Notes under the pieces: model-generated
Seen by the model: the letters and a program-made list of their open reading frames with translations, nothing else
Databases searched by the model: none
What the model was told of the DNA's origin: nothing
From: Corynebacterium sp. CNCTC7651
GTDB lineage: Bacteria > Actinomycetota > Actinomycetes > Mycobacteriales > Mycobacteriaceae
DNA: 64,000 nt
Direction: 5' to 3'
NCBI RefSeq assembly: GCF_021496665.1
Contig: NZ_CP071246.1
Coordinates: forward strand, 2,170,001-2,234,000
Program-made: the position numbers and the translations under genes
Shown: positions 17,832 to 27,156 of the stretch, piece by piece
Numbering within the stretch: position 1 is the stretch's first letter
How the letters are laid out: every line of letters starts with the position of its first letter

Positions 17832-19334
17832 TTAAGCATCAAGCTCCGGGATGCCCGGGGAGCCCGCGGCGAGGAAGTCGCGCACGGCGCGGGTGGCGCG
17901 GCAGTCATCCTCGTTGTAGCGCAGGAGCGCGGCGCGGGCAGTGCGGTCGCCTTCGCGGGCGAGGCGACGCAGGGCAATAGAGCCGTCGCCGTCAATCTCC
18001 TCGTCGCGCCAGGTAAAACCCACGGCCGGGCCGAGCACCTTGAGCCCGAGTCCGTCGGTGCCCACAAGCTGGCGCTTGGCCAGGGCAAATACGTCCACCC
18101 ATTCGTCCGAAGCAATGAACGCCTGCACCTCCGCCACCGGCACGGTGCCGAAACGCTTCGCCGAGGTCTTCAGCCAATAGTTCTCTCCGCCGGCGGCGAA
18201 GCAGTAGGCGCGGAAAGTCTTGCCCTCCGTGTGCGCCTGGGCGCGGGTTTCCATGAGCCAGGTCCAAAACGCGGTGAAGTTCGCCTCCTCGGCCGCGCCA
18301 CCAACCTCGGCCCAGGTCACAAACGCCTGGTAGCGCTCCCCGTCGTACGCACCCCACAGGTACGCGCCCTGATCCAGGTAGGCCTCCATATCCACGTCTA
18401 TCTCCACGTCCGCCCGCGGCACCGCGCTTGCCAGCGCCGCAGCGCCCGGCCGCCGCAGCACCGGGACACCCTCGCGCCACGCGCGTGCGAGCGCGGACGG
18501 CTCGCCCAAATCCGCGTCTATGAGAGACTGCACCGTGGGGTAGCCGCGCTCGCGCCACGCATCGCCGGTGCCGCCGGGGAACACCAGCGAAATATCGTCC
18601 ATCTGCTCCAACCGCGGCCGGCACAGTTCCCAGAACCTGCAGGTGGCGCATTTCTTCAGCCGCTTCGGCTCCGCTGGCACCGGCAGCGCGAGCGCGTCCA
18701 ACAAGGGCTGGATGTAGCGCGTCACATCGCCCAAGTAGGCGCGCGTGCGGTCTTGGCCGATCAAGCCGCCGCGCCCCGTGGCCGCGTCAATTTGGCGAAG
18801 CAGCAACTCCGCGAGCGCCAGCCGGTACCCGTCCTCCGTGTGGTGCCGCGCCTTCGCCCGCACCGTGAGCGGTGTGGACAGCCCGATCCGGTTTGTGGCC
18901 ACCATCTCCAGCTCCGCGTCCGGGTCCGGGCGGGCTACGCGGTGGTTGGAAATCATCACCGGGACGTACCCGTCACTGGCGCGCACAAGCACATCCACCC
19001 GCACCTCTGCGGCGACGCCGGCGACGTCGCCCACCAGCGGGGCGTTGGTGATCAGGTGGGCCCCGCGCCGTATGGCCGCGCGCGTGTCCTCCACCGTCGC
19101 CGCAGCAGGATCCAGGTCCATGCGCACGAAGGCTTTGCGGCGCCCATCCCCGACCGCCCGCTTCACCGGCAGCTGCGTAAAGACGATTTGGCGCGCAGCA
19201 TCCACCTGCGGCTGGCGTGCCAGCGCCTCCGGCAGCGGCGGCACCTCAGGGTGCACGGCGCGCTGGCGCAGCTTGTACCGGCAGCCGACCAGATCTGAGG
19301 CGCGCACCGCGATGGGAAGACTGTTGCTTGTCAC
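17832..19334 (-). CDS. TM0106-type RecB-like putative nuclease
   Basis: 500 residues from the GTG at 19334; the longer frame to 19751 is antisense to the DUF6474 gene. The N-terminus (RASDLVGCRYKLRQRAVHPEVPPLPEA) and a PD-(D/E)xK-like core match the TM0106 family. C-x2-C-x5-C in CATCRFWELC near the centre resembles an Fe-S or zinc cysteine set. The C-terminal RYNEDDCRATRAVRDFL is a ribonuclease-H-like exonuclease III motif. DNA processing is likely, but its pathway is unknown. Confidence 0.8.
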   Translation of the reverse strand: MTSNSLPIAVRASDLVGCRYKLRQRAVHPEVPPLPEALARQPQVDAARQIVFTQLPVKRAVGDGRRKAFVRMDLDPAAATVEDTRAAIRRGAHLITNAPLVGDVAGVAAEVRVDVLVRASDGYVPVMISNHRVARPDPDAELEMVATNRIGLSTPLTVRAKARHHTEDGYRLALAELLLRQIDAATGRGGLIGQDRTRAYLGDVTRYIQPLLDALALPVPAEPKRLKKCATCRFWELCRPRLEQMDDISLVFPGGTGDAWRERGYPTVQSLIDADLGEPSALARAWREGVPVLRRPGAAALASAVPRADVEIDVDMEAYLDQGAYLWGAYDGERYQAFVTWAEVGGAAEEANFTAFWTWLMETRAQAHTEGKTFRAYCFAAGGENYWLKTSAKRFGTVPVAEVQAFIASDEWVDVFALAKRQLVGTDGLGLKVLGPAVGFTWRDEEIDGDGSIALRRLAREGDRTARAALLRYNEDDCRATRAVRDFLAAGSPGIPELDA

Positions 19335-19434
19335 AATGCCTGCGATGGTACCGGTGCTAAAGAGTAAGCACCGCAGGTAGAGTTGGTGGGCAAGCTTAAA
19401 CGTACGCAGCATGAACCGGTAGGGAGCACACCCC

Positions 19435-20076
19435 ATGGGAATTTTCGAGTCCATCCGCAAGGCCCGCGCGAAGACCAAGGCAGAGATTAAGGCCGCTGAG
19501 GCCCGCGCCCGCAAGCTGGCCAAGGAGGAGGCGAAGGTGGACCTCCGCACTGCCCAGCTGCTGGACAAGGCAGAAAAGCGCCTGATCAAGGAAGAGCAGA
19601 AGGCGCTGAAGCGCAAGCGCAAGCACGAGAAGGATCTGGCGAAGGCGCACCTCAAGCGCATCGAGGAATCCGGCCTGACCAAGAAGAAGGCCAAGAACTT
19701 TGTGGGCGGCGCGCGCGTGCTGGTTCCGGTGCTGCTGCCGCTGGCGTACAAGGCCTGGACTTCCTACAGCCAGTCCCGCATTGATAACCGTGCCGCCTCC
19801 ATGGGCCTGACTTCCCAGGACCTGGCACGCCACTCCGGCCGCGGCGCAGAGCTGAAAGCTCGCATCGAGGCGCTGCGCACCAACGTGGAGAATGATCAGT
19901 CCCTGCCCACCGGCTTTGGCAACGATGCGCGAGTGCGCCTGGACAACCTGGACCAGGCCGTGCGCAACGCGGAGCACGCCAGCCCGGAGCAGCAGCGTCT
20001 GGCCCACAACTCCATTGAGCAGGACCTGACGGACCTCGCGGCAGAGGTCAACGAGAAGCAGCACCCGCACCACTAA
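19435..20076 (+). CDS. DUF6474 family protein
   Basis: 213 residues preceded by AGGGAGCA. The N-terminal 85 residues are a highly charged Lys/Glu/Ala coiled coil (KARAKTKAEIKAAEARARKL). One hydrophobic segment follows near residue 90 (GGARVLVPVLLPLAYKAW), then another helical region. This layout matches the actinobacterial DUF6474 family, which has no assigned function. It is flanked by a divergent nuclease gene and a convergent response regulator gene. Confidence 0.8.
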   Translation: MGIFESIRKARAKTKAEIKAAEARARKLAKEEAKVDLRTAQLLDKAEKRLIKEEQKALKRKRKHEKDLAKAHLKRIEESGLTKKKAKNFVGGARVLVPVLLPLAYKAWTSYSQSRIDNRAASMGLTSQDLARHSGRGAELKARIEALRTNVENDQSLPTGFGNDARVRLDNLDQAVRNAEHASPEQQRLAHNSIEQDLTDLAAEVNEKQHPHH

Positions 20077-20158
20077 GCGGCCGGGCGGCCGTGGCAGCGC
20101 CCATCTGGCCCCGCCGCGGCGTCGCCTCCCCGCGGGGGCAGCCTGCGCTGCGCCCGCG

Positions 20159-20797
20159 CTACAACACCCCCAGCTCGCGCGCCGACGCCACGGCGGAAGT
20201 GCGGGAACGCACACCCAGCTTGTCGTAGATGTGCACGAGGTGGCTTTTCACCGTAGCCTCCGAAAGCATGAGCTCCTGACCAATCTCTCTATTCGAGGAG
20301 CCCGCCGCGACAAGCTGCAGCACCTCCAGCTCGCGCGGGGTCAGTGAAGAGCGCGGCGTGGCCTCACGCGTGGCCAGCCGGTCGCGCACCATCGGGGACA
20401 TGGATTGATCCCCGCGCGCGGTGGAACGCACAGCAGCAACCAGCTCCTCCGGCGGCGCGTCCTTGAGCAGGTAACCCACCGCACCGGCTTCGATAGCGCC
20501 CAAGATGTCCGCGTCCGTGTCGTAATTCGTCACCACCAGCACCTTCGGCGGGTTCTCCATTGTGGCGTTGATCTCCGCGGTGGCCTGCGCGCCCGTCATC
20601 ACCCGCGTGCCCTCCACGCCAGGGCCGAAACGCAGATCCATCAGCACCACATCGATGCCGCCGGCCTGGGCTGTGGCGATCGCGCCTTCGGCGGTGGCTA
20701 CTTCCCCCACCACCAAGATGTCCTCCGCCTGTTCCAACACGGCGCGCAAGCCCAGCCGGACAATCTCATGGTCATCTGCCAACAGCACGCGAATCAT
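20159..20797 (-). CDS. NarL/LuxR-type response regulator
   Basis: 212 residues from the ATG at 20797; a GTG three codons upstream at 20806 is possible. The receiver has the acidic pair in ADDHE, the phospho-acceptor Asp54 (VLMDLRFGPG) and a conserved Lys in LLKDAPPE. The C-terminal LuxR helix-turn-helix reads LTPRELEVLQLVAAGSSNREIG. The sensor kinase gene lies 18 bp upstream on the same strand, forming a two-component pair. The signal is unknown. Confidence 0.93.
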   Translation of the reverse strand: MIRVLLADDHEIVRLGLRAVLEQAEDILVVGEVATAEGAIATAQAGGIDVVLMDLRFGPGVEGTRVMTGAQATAEINATMENPPKVLVVTNYDTDADILGAIEAGAVGYLLKDAPPEELVAAVRSTARGDQSMSPMVRDRLATREATPRSSLTPRELEVLQLVAAGSSNREIGQELMLSEATVKSHLVHIYDKLGVRSRTSAVASARELGVL

Positions 20798-20815
20798 GCT
20801 TCCCACTGTAGCCCG

Positions 20816-22039
20816 CTACCCTGCTGCTTCCCGTGGCACCGCCACGCTCAGTGCGGTCGGGCCGCCCGGCGCAGACTCGATGGTCAGCTCTCCGCCCAGT
20901 TCCGCCGCGCGGGAGCGCATCGCGTCCAACCCCAGGTGCCCCAGCCCGCTGGGTTTGCCCTCCTGCGCGGCGACGTCGAACCCGATGCCGTTATCCACCA
21001 CGTCCAGCCGCACACTGTCCGGCTCATAATTCAGGGTGACGCGCACCCGAGAAGCACCGGAGTGCTGCACGGCATTGCTCACCGCGCCCTGCGCAATCCG
21101 CAGCAGCCCGGCTTCGGTCCGCATGGGCAGCGTCTCCACCTCCCCGTGCGTCTCCACCTCAATTGCCATGTCCCCCGCCGCCGCGAAATCTTGCGCGATG
21201 CGGCCCAGGGCCTCGCTTAACGACGCTTCCCGTAAACCCGCCGGTGTCAACGCCGCGATCATCGCCCTCGTCTCCGCAAGGTTATTGGACGCCGCCCGGC
21301 GCGCCGCCTCCATGCGCTTCATCGGGGCCTCCATCTCCCCATCCGAGAGACCCGTGGCTTGCAGATCCCGCTCTGCGGCGTGCAGCAGCATCTGGATGGA
21401 GGAGAGGTTCTGCGCCACCGTGTCGTGGATCTCGTGCGCCAGGCGCTCGCGTTCCTGCGCCACACCGGCTTCGCGTTCGGATTCGGCGAGTTGCTCACGG
21501 GTTGCCAAGAGTTCGTCGATAAGCGCCTCCCGCTCCTTGCTCACCCTGCCGATGGTGGTGAATGCGTAATTGATGGCCACCACCACAACTGCGGAGAGCG
21601 TGGGGCCCATCACGCCGCCGAGCGTGAGGCCGACGGGGATTTGAATGGCGATTGCTGTGGCCAGGCCTGCGGCGACCGCCAGCAACCCGCGCCAGTCATT
21701 GAACGCGCGCAGGTAGACAAAGAAGAGGACAAAAACCCAGTACACGGCCACCGGGGAGATGGCCATGTCCGCCACCCAGACCGCGGAAATGGCGAAAAGC
21801 CAGATGCCGCGGCCCCACGCACCCCAGCGCGGCATTTCCACCATGCCGTAGAACAGCAGGAACGAAAACGCCGTGACCAGCACGATGTGCAGCAGCGCGG
21901 CGTTGAGCGGCATGCGGGCAAGCGCACCGAGGGAGACCACCACCAGGCAGACGGCAAGCACCGTCACGCCGGTGTCCAGCGCTTTGTTGTCGGGGATGTC
22001 GGCGGGGTCCCGCTCCAACATCACTAGTCTGGAGCTCAT
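20816..22039 (-). CDS. NarL-system sensor histidine kinase
   Basis: 407 residues from the ATG at 22039; an alternative ATG is at 22021. The N-terminal about 160 residues hold five or six membrane segments, followed by a coiled coil. The HisKA_3 phospho-acceptor motif reads ERERLAHEIHDTVAQNLSSIQ. The ATPase has AVSNAVQHSGASRVRV and DNGIGFD. The response regulator follows 18 bp downstream. Its start codon overlaps the start codon of the divergent lipoprotein gene, which suggests joint expression control. Confidence 0.92.
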   Translation of the reverse strand: MSSRLVMLERDPADIPDNKALDTGVTVLAVCLVVVSLGALARMPLNAALLHIVLVTAFSFLLFYGMVEMPRWGAWGRGIWLFAISAVWVADMAISPVAVYWVFVLFFVYLRAFNDWRGLLAVAAGLATAIAIQIPVGLTLGGVMGPTLSAVVVVAINYAFTTIGRVSKEREALIDELLATREQLAESEREAGVAQERERLAHEIHDTVAQNLSSIQMLLHAAERDLQATGLSDGEMEAPMKRMEAARRAASNNLAETRAMIAALTPAGLREASLSEALGRIAQDFAAAGDMAIEVETHGEVETLPMRTEAGLLRIAQGAVSNAVQHSGASRVRVTLNYEPDSVRLDVVDNGIGFDVAAQEGKPSGLGHLGLDAMRSRAAELGGELTIESAPGGPTALSVAVPREAAG

Positions 22040-22631
22040 GCGTCTGACACTACCCACCCTCCCCGCACGGTCCGCCGCTGCTGTGTGCGCGGTGCTGCTC
22101 ACCGCGGGGTTGGTGGGGTGTTCGGAGCCCGTGCTTGACCGCGACGCGGGGCAAACCACCAGCTCCCTGGCACCGCCCCCACCCGGCGATGGCCTCCCCG
22201 TAGAGGCGCTGCCCGCGACGGATAGGAACGCACAGGACACGTGCCCCTACCTTGATACCGAGTGGGTGGCGCAAACCAACGGGCAGCGCGTGACTGGCGT
22301 GGGGGTGGACGGGCGATTCGACCCGCCTGCCTGCCAGTTCTGGTCCTATACGGATGAGCCGCAGGTGACGGTGGTCGTGCGCCGGATGGCCACGCCGAAC
22401 GAGGCGATGGCGGTGGTGGACTGGGCCACCCCGATCGCGCACACCGCCCCGGCGGATGAGCCGGAGGGTTGGAACGGCGGGCGTCACGGCGGCGGTGCGG
22501 TGCCCGGCCGTATCGGTGCCGCGTACTCCGTGGCCAAGGGCAAAACTGCGGTGACGGTGTTCACCAACCAGGAGGAGTCCGTGAAAGCGCAGCTCATCGC
22601 GGAGCAGGTTATCGCTACGCTGGGGCTGTGA
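22038..22631 (+). CDS. DUF2020 family lipoprotein
   Basis: 197 residues from the ATG at 22038. The N-terminal basic residues, hydrophobic stretch and LVGC lipobox mark an exported lipoprotein. The body (CPYLDTEWVAQTNGQRVTGVGVDGRFDPPACQFWSY) matches corynebacterial DUF2020. The start codon overlaps that of the divergent histidine kinase (CATG), and the stop overlaps the next GTG by a GTGA junction. It may be an accessory envelope component of the adjacent sensor, but this is only positional. Confidence 0.82.
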   Translation: MRLTLPTLPARSAAAVCAVLLTAGLVGCSEPVLDRDAGQTTSSLAPPPPGDGLPVEALPATDRNAQDTCPYLDTEWVAQTNGQRVTGVGVDGRFDPPACQFWSYTDEPQVTVVVRRMATPNEAMAVVDWATPIAHTAPADEPEGWNGGRHGGGAVPGRIGAAYSVAKGKTAVTVFTNQEESVKAQLIAEQVIATLGL

Positions 22632-23596
22632 CTTCCATTCCAGAGATCGCTGTCGCCGCCGTCGTCATGCGCAACGCCCGCGGGGAGGTGCTGTGCGTGC
22701 GCAAGGCATCGAGCCCGCGCTTCCAGCTGCCGGGCGGCAAGCCGGAGGCGGGCGAATCCATGGTGGATACCGCGATCCGGGAGACGCGGGAGGAAGTTGG
22801 TGTGGAGCTTGACCGTGACCGGTTGAGCTTCCTCGGCCGCTTCAGCGCGGAGGCGTCGAATGAGCCGGGTCACACGGTCACATCCGCAGTGTTCGTGTCC
22901 CCCGAGGTGCCGGACGCGCCCGCGCCAGCTGCGGAGATCGCGGAGCTGGCCTGGATCGATCCCACCGATCCCGCAGGGCGCGAGCTCGCGCCGCTTTTGG
23001 CCACCCGCATTTTCCCGGCCCTTGCCCCGCGCGAGCTGAACGCCGTGACTGTCTTCGCGGGTGCGCGCGAGGGGACCGACCCGGCGACGAGCGCGCTCGC
23101 CCACGCCCTCGGCACGGCGCTGGCGCGGCGGGGCATCACCTTGGTGTACGGCGGGTCCAAGCTGGGGCTGATGGGCCAGGTTGCGCGGGGCGCGCACGAG
23201 GGCGGCGGCCCGACCATCGGCGTCCTAACCACGCACTTGGCCAACTACGAGCTGAAATATGACGAGCTGGACAGGCTTGAGCTCGTGGGCACCATGGCGG
23301 AGCGCAAAGCGATGATGAGTGAGCTGTGCGACGCATTCATCGCCGTCCCCGGCGGTACCGGCACGCTGGACGAGCTTTTCGACGAATGGACGAGCCAGCA
23401 ACTAGGCATCCACACCAAACCGATCGGGCTGCTGGGTGCGGAGTTTTGGGCCCCGTTTGTCCAGATGGTGGACCATATGGTGGGGCACGGTTTCATCCGC
23501 GCCACGGACCGGGACCACTTGGTGGTTGCTGATGATCCGGACGAGCTGCTGGATCAGCTGTGCGCCTGGGTGCCGCCGGTTCCGCGTTGGGTGTAG
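22628..23596 (+). CDS. Nudix hydrolase fused to a LOG-family (TIGR00730) domain
   Basis: 322 residues from the GTG at 22628. Residues about 1-130 are a Nudix domain with a complete box, GGKPEAGES...REVREE-type (RETREEVGVE). Residues about 138-322 are a LOG/lysine-decarboxylase-like Rossmann domain with the PGGTGTLDE motif near residue 241. Nudix proteins hydrolyse nucleoside diphosphate derivatives. LOG proteins cleave nucleoside 5'-monophosphates to base and ribose-5-phosphate. One chain could therefore act on a nucleotide in sequence. No frameshift or internal stop separates the domains. Confidence 0.88.
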   Translation: MTSIPEIAVAAVVMRNARGEVLCVRKASSPRFQLPGGKPEAGESMVDTAIRETREEVGVELDRDRLSFLGRFSAEASNEPGHTVTSAVFVSPEVPDAPAPAAEIAELAWIDPTDPAGRELAPLLATRIFPALAPRELNAVTVFAGAREGTDPATSALAHALGTALARRGITLVYGGSKLGLMGQVARGAHEGGGPTIGVLTTHLANYELKYDELDRLELVGTMAERKAMMSELCDAFIAVPGGTGTLDELFDEWTSQQLGIHTKPIGLLGAEFWAPFVQMVDHMVGHGFIRATDRDHLVVADDPDELLDQLCAWVPPVPRWV

Positions 23597-23643
23597 CGGC
23601 GTAGCTGGCGCTGCTGCACGGGGACGTCGTTACAGGGGTTCCG

Positions 23644-23796
23644 CTACACCGCGACGTCGTTGTACGGCATCATGGCGGAAATCCAGGGAAACACTACCTC
23701 CATGAGCAGGAAGAACAGCGCCACCAAAATGATGAGGGTGAGCAGCCACTTCACTGCCGGTGGGCCGGGGAGCTTGCGCCAGAGATACGCATACAT
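23644..23796 (-). CDS. Small single-span membrane protein downstream of the sortase
   Basis: 50 residues (MYAYLWRKLPGPPAVKW... ending NDVAV). It has a short basic N-terminus and one membrane helix near residues 17-40. The start lies one base after the sortase stop, so the two are translationally linked. I do not recognise a family; the coupling suggests a sortase accessory role. Confidence 0.6.
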   Translation of the reverse strand: MYAYLWRKLPGPPAVKWLLTLIILVALFFLLMEVVFPWISAMMPYNDVAV

Positions 23797-23797
23797 C

Positions 23798-24669
23798 TCA
23801 GTTGACCTCCGTCATCGCTTTCGGCATTTCGCCGCCGCCCGGGCTCTTCGGCAGCACTTCCGTGGCCACCGCGTGGATGATCATGCGCTCCGCGTTGGAG
23901 AACTGCGGGTGGCAGGTGGTGAGCGTGATCAGCCGCTCCATGCCCTCCGCAACCTCTCCATCGAGGGTTGCCCGGGGATGGGGTTGACCACATTGATGTC
24001 GCTCGGGGTGGTGATGTGCCTGCCCACAATGCCGGCGTAATCCCCCAGCACAATGGCCTGGCGCATGCGTTCCGGCAAGCACGGACCCACGGAGTTCAGA
24101 CGTTCCTGCGGGTCCAGCGACATCGGCAGCACGCGGTACGTGACCCAGCTGGAACGCGTTTCTACCACAATTGCGTCGCACGTGTTCAGCGCGCCTAAAT
24201 CATTGAACGGCGCGCCCTTGCCCACGCGGTGGCCGGCCACAGCGAAGTTGCCCGCCTCACCCGGCATCTGGGTATCCGGGTAGCGGCCCGGGCCCGCAAG
24301 CAGATCCTGCTCATCCACACCCTCGATGATGGCGAACTGGTAGTCCGAGCCAAAGGTGGGGATGTACATTTTCGCAAACGCGTCACCCAATGCCGGCGCC
24401 GGCTGCTCGCGCGGGTTCACCCACTGGTTATCCCACTGCACCTCAAGCTTCTGCTGCGCTTCTTCCTGCATCTTGCCCGACGCGATGTTGGTCCAGAAGG
24501 ATTCATAGAACGCGAAAAGGAGCAGCAGCGCGCCGATGGTCAGCAGCACCTCACCGACTACTTGGGCAACGGTAATCCGGCGCGGCCCGGGTGCGGCCGC
24601 AGCTGCCGCCGGTGTGGCCTGTGGCCCCTGCGGCGGAGTGCCAAGCGGGGCCGTGCGTGCCGGAGTCAT
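23798..24669 (-). pseudogene. Class E-type sortase, frameshifted before the catalytic cysteine
   Basis: The frame from 24669 encodes a Pro/Ala-rich cytosolic tail, one membrane segment (VVGEVLLTIGALLLLFAFY) and the sortase core with FAVAGHRVGKGAPF carrying the catalytic His. It then ends at 23929 in an unrelated tail. One frame over, GEVAEGMERLITLTTCHPQFSNAERMIIHA continues to 23798 with the catalytic Cys in TTCHP. Restoring one G on the coding strand (CCC at 23971-23973 on the plus strand) joins them as NPIPG-ATLDGEVAEG. As sequenced the product lacks the nucleophile. Confidence 0.82.
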
Positions 24670-24687
24670 GGCCTAACATTAACCCAC

Positions 24688-25929
24688 ATGCTGGAGATGC
24701 TCGTATACCCGGTGTCAGCCGTGATGAAGTTCTGGCACTGGATTCTCGCGGACGTGCTCTCTGTGCCGGCAGAGCACGCTTGGGTGACCTCCATCATCTT
24801 GTTCGTGTTCACCGTGCGCGGTATCATCCTCCCCTTCGCGTGGCAGACGTTCAAGGTCACCCGCTTGAACTTCCTCATGCGCCCGCACTTGGACGAGGTG
24901 ACCAAGCAGTACGGCACCTCCACCGACCCGGCGGACCTGCGCGCTGAAGAGGACGCGCGCAAGCAGATTCAAAAGGACCACGGCTACAACCCGCTGGCCA
25001 GCTGCGTGCCGGCGATGATCCAGATCCCGACGTTCCTGGGCCTCTACCGTGTGCTGCTGTGGATGGCGGTGCCAGATGCGGCAGAGGGTCGCCGCATCGG
25101 CGTGCTCACGGACGCGGAGATCGAATCCTTCCGCAGCACCACATTCTTGGGCGTGCCGCTGCCCGCGTACCTCTCCATGACGGAGGAGCAGTTCGAATTC
25201 CTGGGCACGAACTTCGACGAGGTTGGCTACCTTGCCATCCGGCTGATCATCATCGCGATCGTCTTCACCTCCATGAACATGCTGATTGCCCAGCTGCGCA
25301 GCCGTTCCTGGTTGGAGTGGGGCAGCCCGCTGGCACGTCGCATCTACTACGGCATGTACTGGGTGATCCCGATCGTCGCCGGCAGTTTGCTGCTGGCTGG
25401 ACTCACCGGCCGCGTGCCCATCGCCCTGCTGATGTACTGGGTGTTCAACAACCTCTTCACCACCACCCAGAACGCGGCGTTCTGGGCAACGATCGTGCGC
25501 AAACTGCCCGCCACCGATCTCCACCGCACAGCACAGCGCGAGGCAAAGGGGGAGGTTGACCGGCAGAAGCGGGAGAAGCGGGAGCTTGCCCGTGCTACTC
25601 GACGGAAGCGGATGAGCGCGCTGGCCAATCCGTCGTCGCTAAGCAGTGTGCGCCGCGAGCTGCAGGAGGAACGCAAAGAGCGGCGGGCGGCGCGTGCGGC
25701 GGAGAAAGCCGAGAAGAAGGCGCTGGATAAAGAGCGCAACGCTGCCCGCAAGGTGATGAACAAGGAGCGGGCGGAGGAACTGGCGGCCGAGCGCAAGGCC
25801 AAGAAAGCCGCGAAGGATGCGGAGGCGAAGGGAGAGCCTGCGGAGAGGGCGGGGAAGACGTCAGCCACCGCAACCGGAGCTGCGTCCGCGGGCGGCAGTA
25901 CGTTGTGGAAGCCGCCGGCTTCGAGCTAG
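24688..25929 (+). CDS. YidC/Oxa1-family membrane insertase
   Basis: 413 residues from the ATG at 24688, 18 bp from the divergent sortase start. It has five or more membrane segments with the family features VTSIILFVFTVRGIILPF, NPLASCVPAMIQIPTFLGLY and MYWVFNNLFTTTQN. A long Lys/Arg/Glu-rich tail follows from about residue 285, as in insertases that touch the ribosome. It inserts membrane proteins with or without SecYEG. The main yidC usually lies beside rnpA and rpmH, so this is probably a second paralog. Confidence 0.88.
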   Translation: MLEMLVYPVSAVMKFWHWILADVLSVPAEHAWVTSIILFVFTVRGIILPFAWQTFKVTRLNFLMRPHLDEVTKQYGTSTDPADLRAEEDARKQIQKDHGYNPLASCVPAMIQIPTFLGLYRVLLWMAVPDAAEGRRIGVLTDAEIESFRSTTFLGVPLPAYLSMTEEQFEFLGTNFDEVGYLAIRLIIIAIVFTSMNMLIAQLRSRSWLEWGSPLARRIYYGMYWVIPIVAGSLLLAGLTGRVPIALLMYWVFNNLFTTTQNAAFWATIVRKLPATDLHRTAQREAKGEVDRQKREKRELARATRRKRMSALANPSSLSSVRRELQEERKERRAARAAEKAEKKALDKERNAARKVMNKERAEELAAERKAKKAAKDAEAKGEPAERAGKTSATATGAASAGGSTLWKPPASS

Positions 25930-25951
25930 TTCGGGGAGCTCGATCGAGGAG

Positions 25952-26584
25952 TTAGATGGAGTAATCGGCCGGCGGGGCGCCGAGCGTGCTCTTAGCCAAC
26001 TGGCGCGCGGTTTCCAGCGGCTCGACGGTCTGGGTGAAACGCGCGCCGGCGAGGCCGCCGTCCAAGAAGATCAGCATCTCATCGGCCTGATCCGCGGAAT
26101 CGTAGCCATTCTTCTCACTCAGCAGCTCCGTCATGGTGCGGTGCATCCACCGGCGGTGGTTCAAGCTGGTTTCCACGATGCGCCGCTCCGAATCCGTTTC
26201 GGGGCGCGGGTACTCGGTCGCCGCGTTGAAGAACGGCGAGCCACGGAAGTTCTTCGCCGGTTCCTCCTCAATAGCCATGTCGAAGAAGGCGAGGATCTTG
26301 CTATCCACGTCGTGCACCGCGTTTGCCCGCTCGGTCCAGCGCTCGCGGTACTCCTCATCCATCCGCTCCAGGTAGGCAACTACCAGGTTGTCTTTGGAAC
26401 CCAACAGCGAATACAGGGAGGCCTTGGCCACGTCTGCCTCGCGGAGGATCCGGTCGATGCCGATGACGCGGATGCCCTCTTCGTTAAAAAGCTTGGTCGC
26501 AGCATCAAGGAGGCGCTGCCGCGGGTTCGGCCGATTGCGGCGGCGCGAGCTGGCCTTCTTCTTGTTGGAATCCGAAGTGGTCAC
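25952..26584 (-). CDS. TetR-family transcriptional regulator
   Basis: 210 residues from the GTG at 26584 behind AGGAGGGG. The N-terminus is basic (KKKASSRRRNRPNPRQRL). The helix-turn-helix reads GIRVIGIDRILREADVAKASLYSLLGSKDNLVVAYL. The C-terminal ligand domain is not diagnostic. The adjacent genes are a convergent insertase and a stress membrane protein. Its target is unknown. Confidence 0.9.
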   Translation of the reverse strand: MTTSDSNKKKASSRRRNRPNPRQRLLDAATKLFNEEGIRVIGIDRILREADVAKASLYSLLGSKDNLVVAYLERMDEEYRERWTERANAVHDVDSKILAFFDMAIEEEPAKNFRGSPFFNAATEYPRPETDSERRIVETSLNHRRWMHRTMTELLSEKNGYDSADQADEMLIFLDGGLAGARFTQTVEPLETARQLAKSTLGAPPADYSI

Positions 26585-26738
26585 ACACCCCTCCTAGATA
26601 GACAAACCGGTACGTTCATAATACCCATCGCTGTCTTGGGGCTCACGTTTTAACCGGGAGTTCTATTCCTGCGATGCTGGCCAGGCGCTGGCGGCATCCG
26701 CCCCCAGGCCGGGTTGATACGCACCGCCATGGCACGAG

Positions 26739-26766
26739 AAAACCCCAGCCCGTGTGGACTGGGGTT
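26739..26766 (-). terminator. Terminator of the GlsB-like gene
   Basis: On the minus strand ACCCCAG and CTGGGGT pair across a 10-base loop and TTTTCT follows. It lies 18 bp after the GlsB-like stop. Confidence 0.75.
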
Positions 26767-26783
26767 GACGCGTGCGGGGCAGG

Positions 26784-27053
26784 TTAGCGCCTGCGGGAGG
26801 TGAGCATGTTCACGATCCAGAGCAGGATCACCGCGCCCAGCAGGCAGGTGAAGAAGCTAAAGATCCAGTTGCCGCCGGCGACATCTACGCCGAACAGGGA
26901 GAGCACCCAGCCGCCGATCAGGCCGCCGATGATACCGACAACAATGTTCAGGCCGATGCCCATCTGCGCATCGCGGTTCTGGATCATGGAGCCAACCCAG
27001 CCAGCAAGGCCGCCGATAACAATCCAGCCGAGGAAGCCAAGAGTAGGAGTCAT
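26784..27053 (-). CDS. GlsB/YeaQ/YmgE-type stress membrane protein
   Basis: 89 residues, three membrane segments, Gly-rich turns (GLAGWVGSMIQNRDAQMGIGLNIVVGIIGGLIGGW). This is the transglycosylase-associated protein family, small membrane proteins often induced by stress. The ATG at 27053 is preceded by GAAGGGAC on the coding strand. The universal stress protein gene lies just upstream on the same strand. Confidence 0.9.
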   Translation of the reverse strand: MTPTLGFLGWIVIGGLAGWVGSMIQNRDAQMGIGLNIVVGIIGGLIGGWVLSLFGVDVAGGNWIFSFFTCLLGAVILLWIVNMLTSRRR

Positions 27054-27156
27054 TGTGAAAGTCCCTTCAAAATAATGGTCTGACGGAATAGTCCGCTCAT
27101 TCGCAGCCCATTATGCCGAACTTTTGTGACCCCGATCATTACGATTGTCCAACGTT

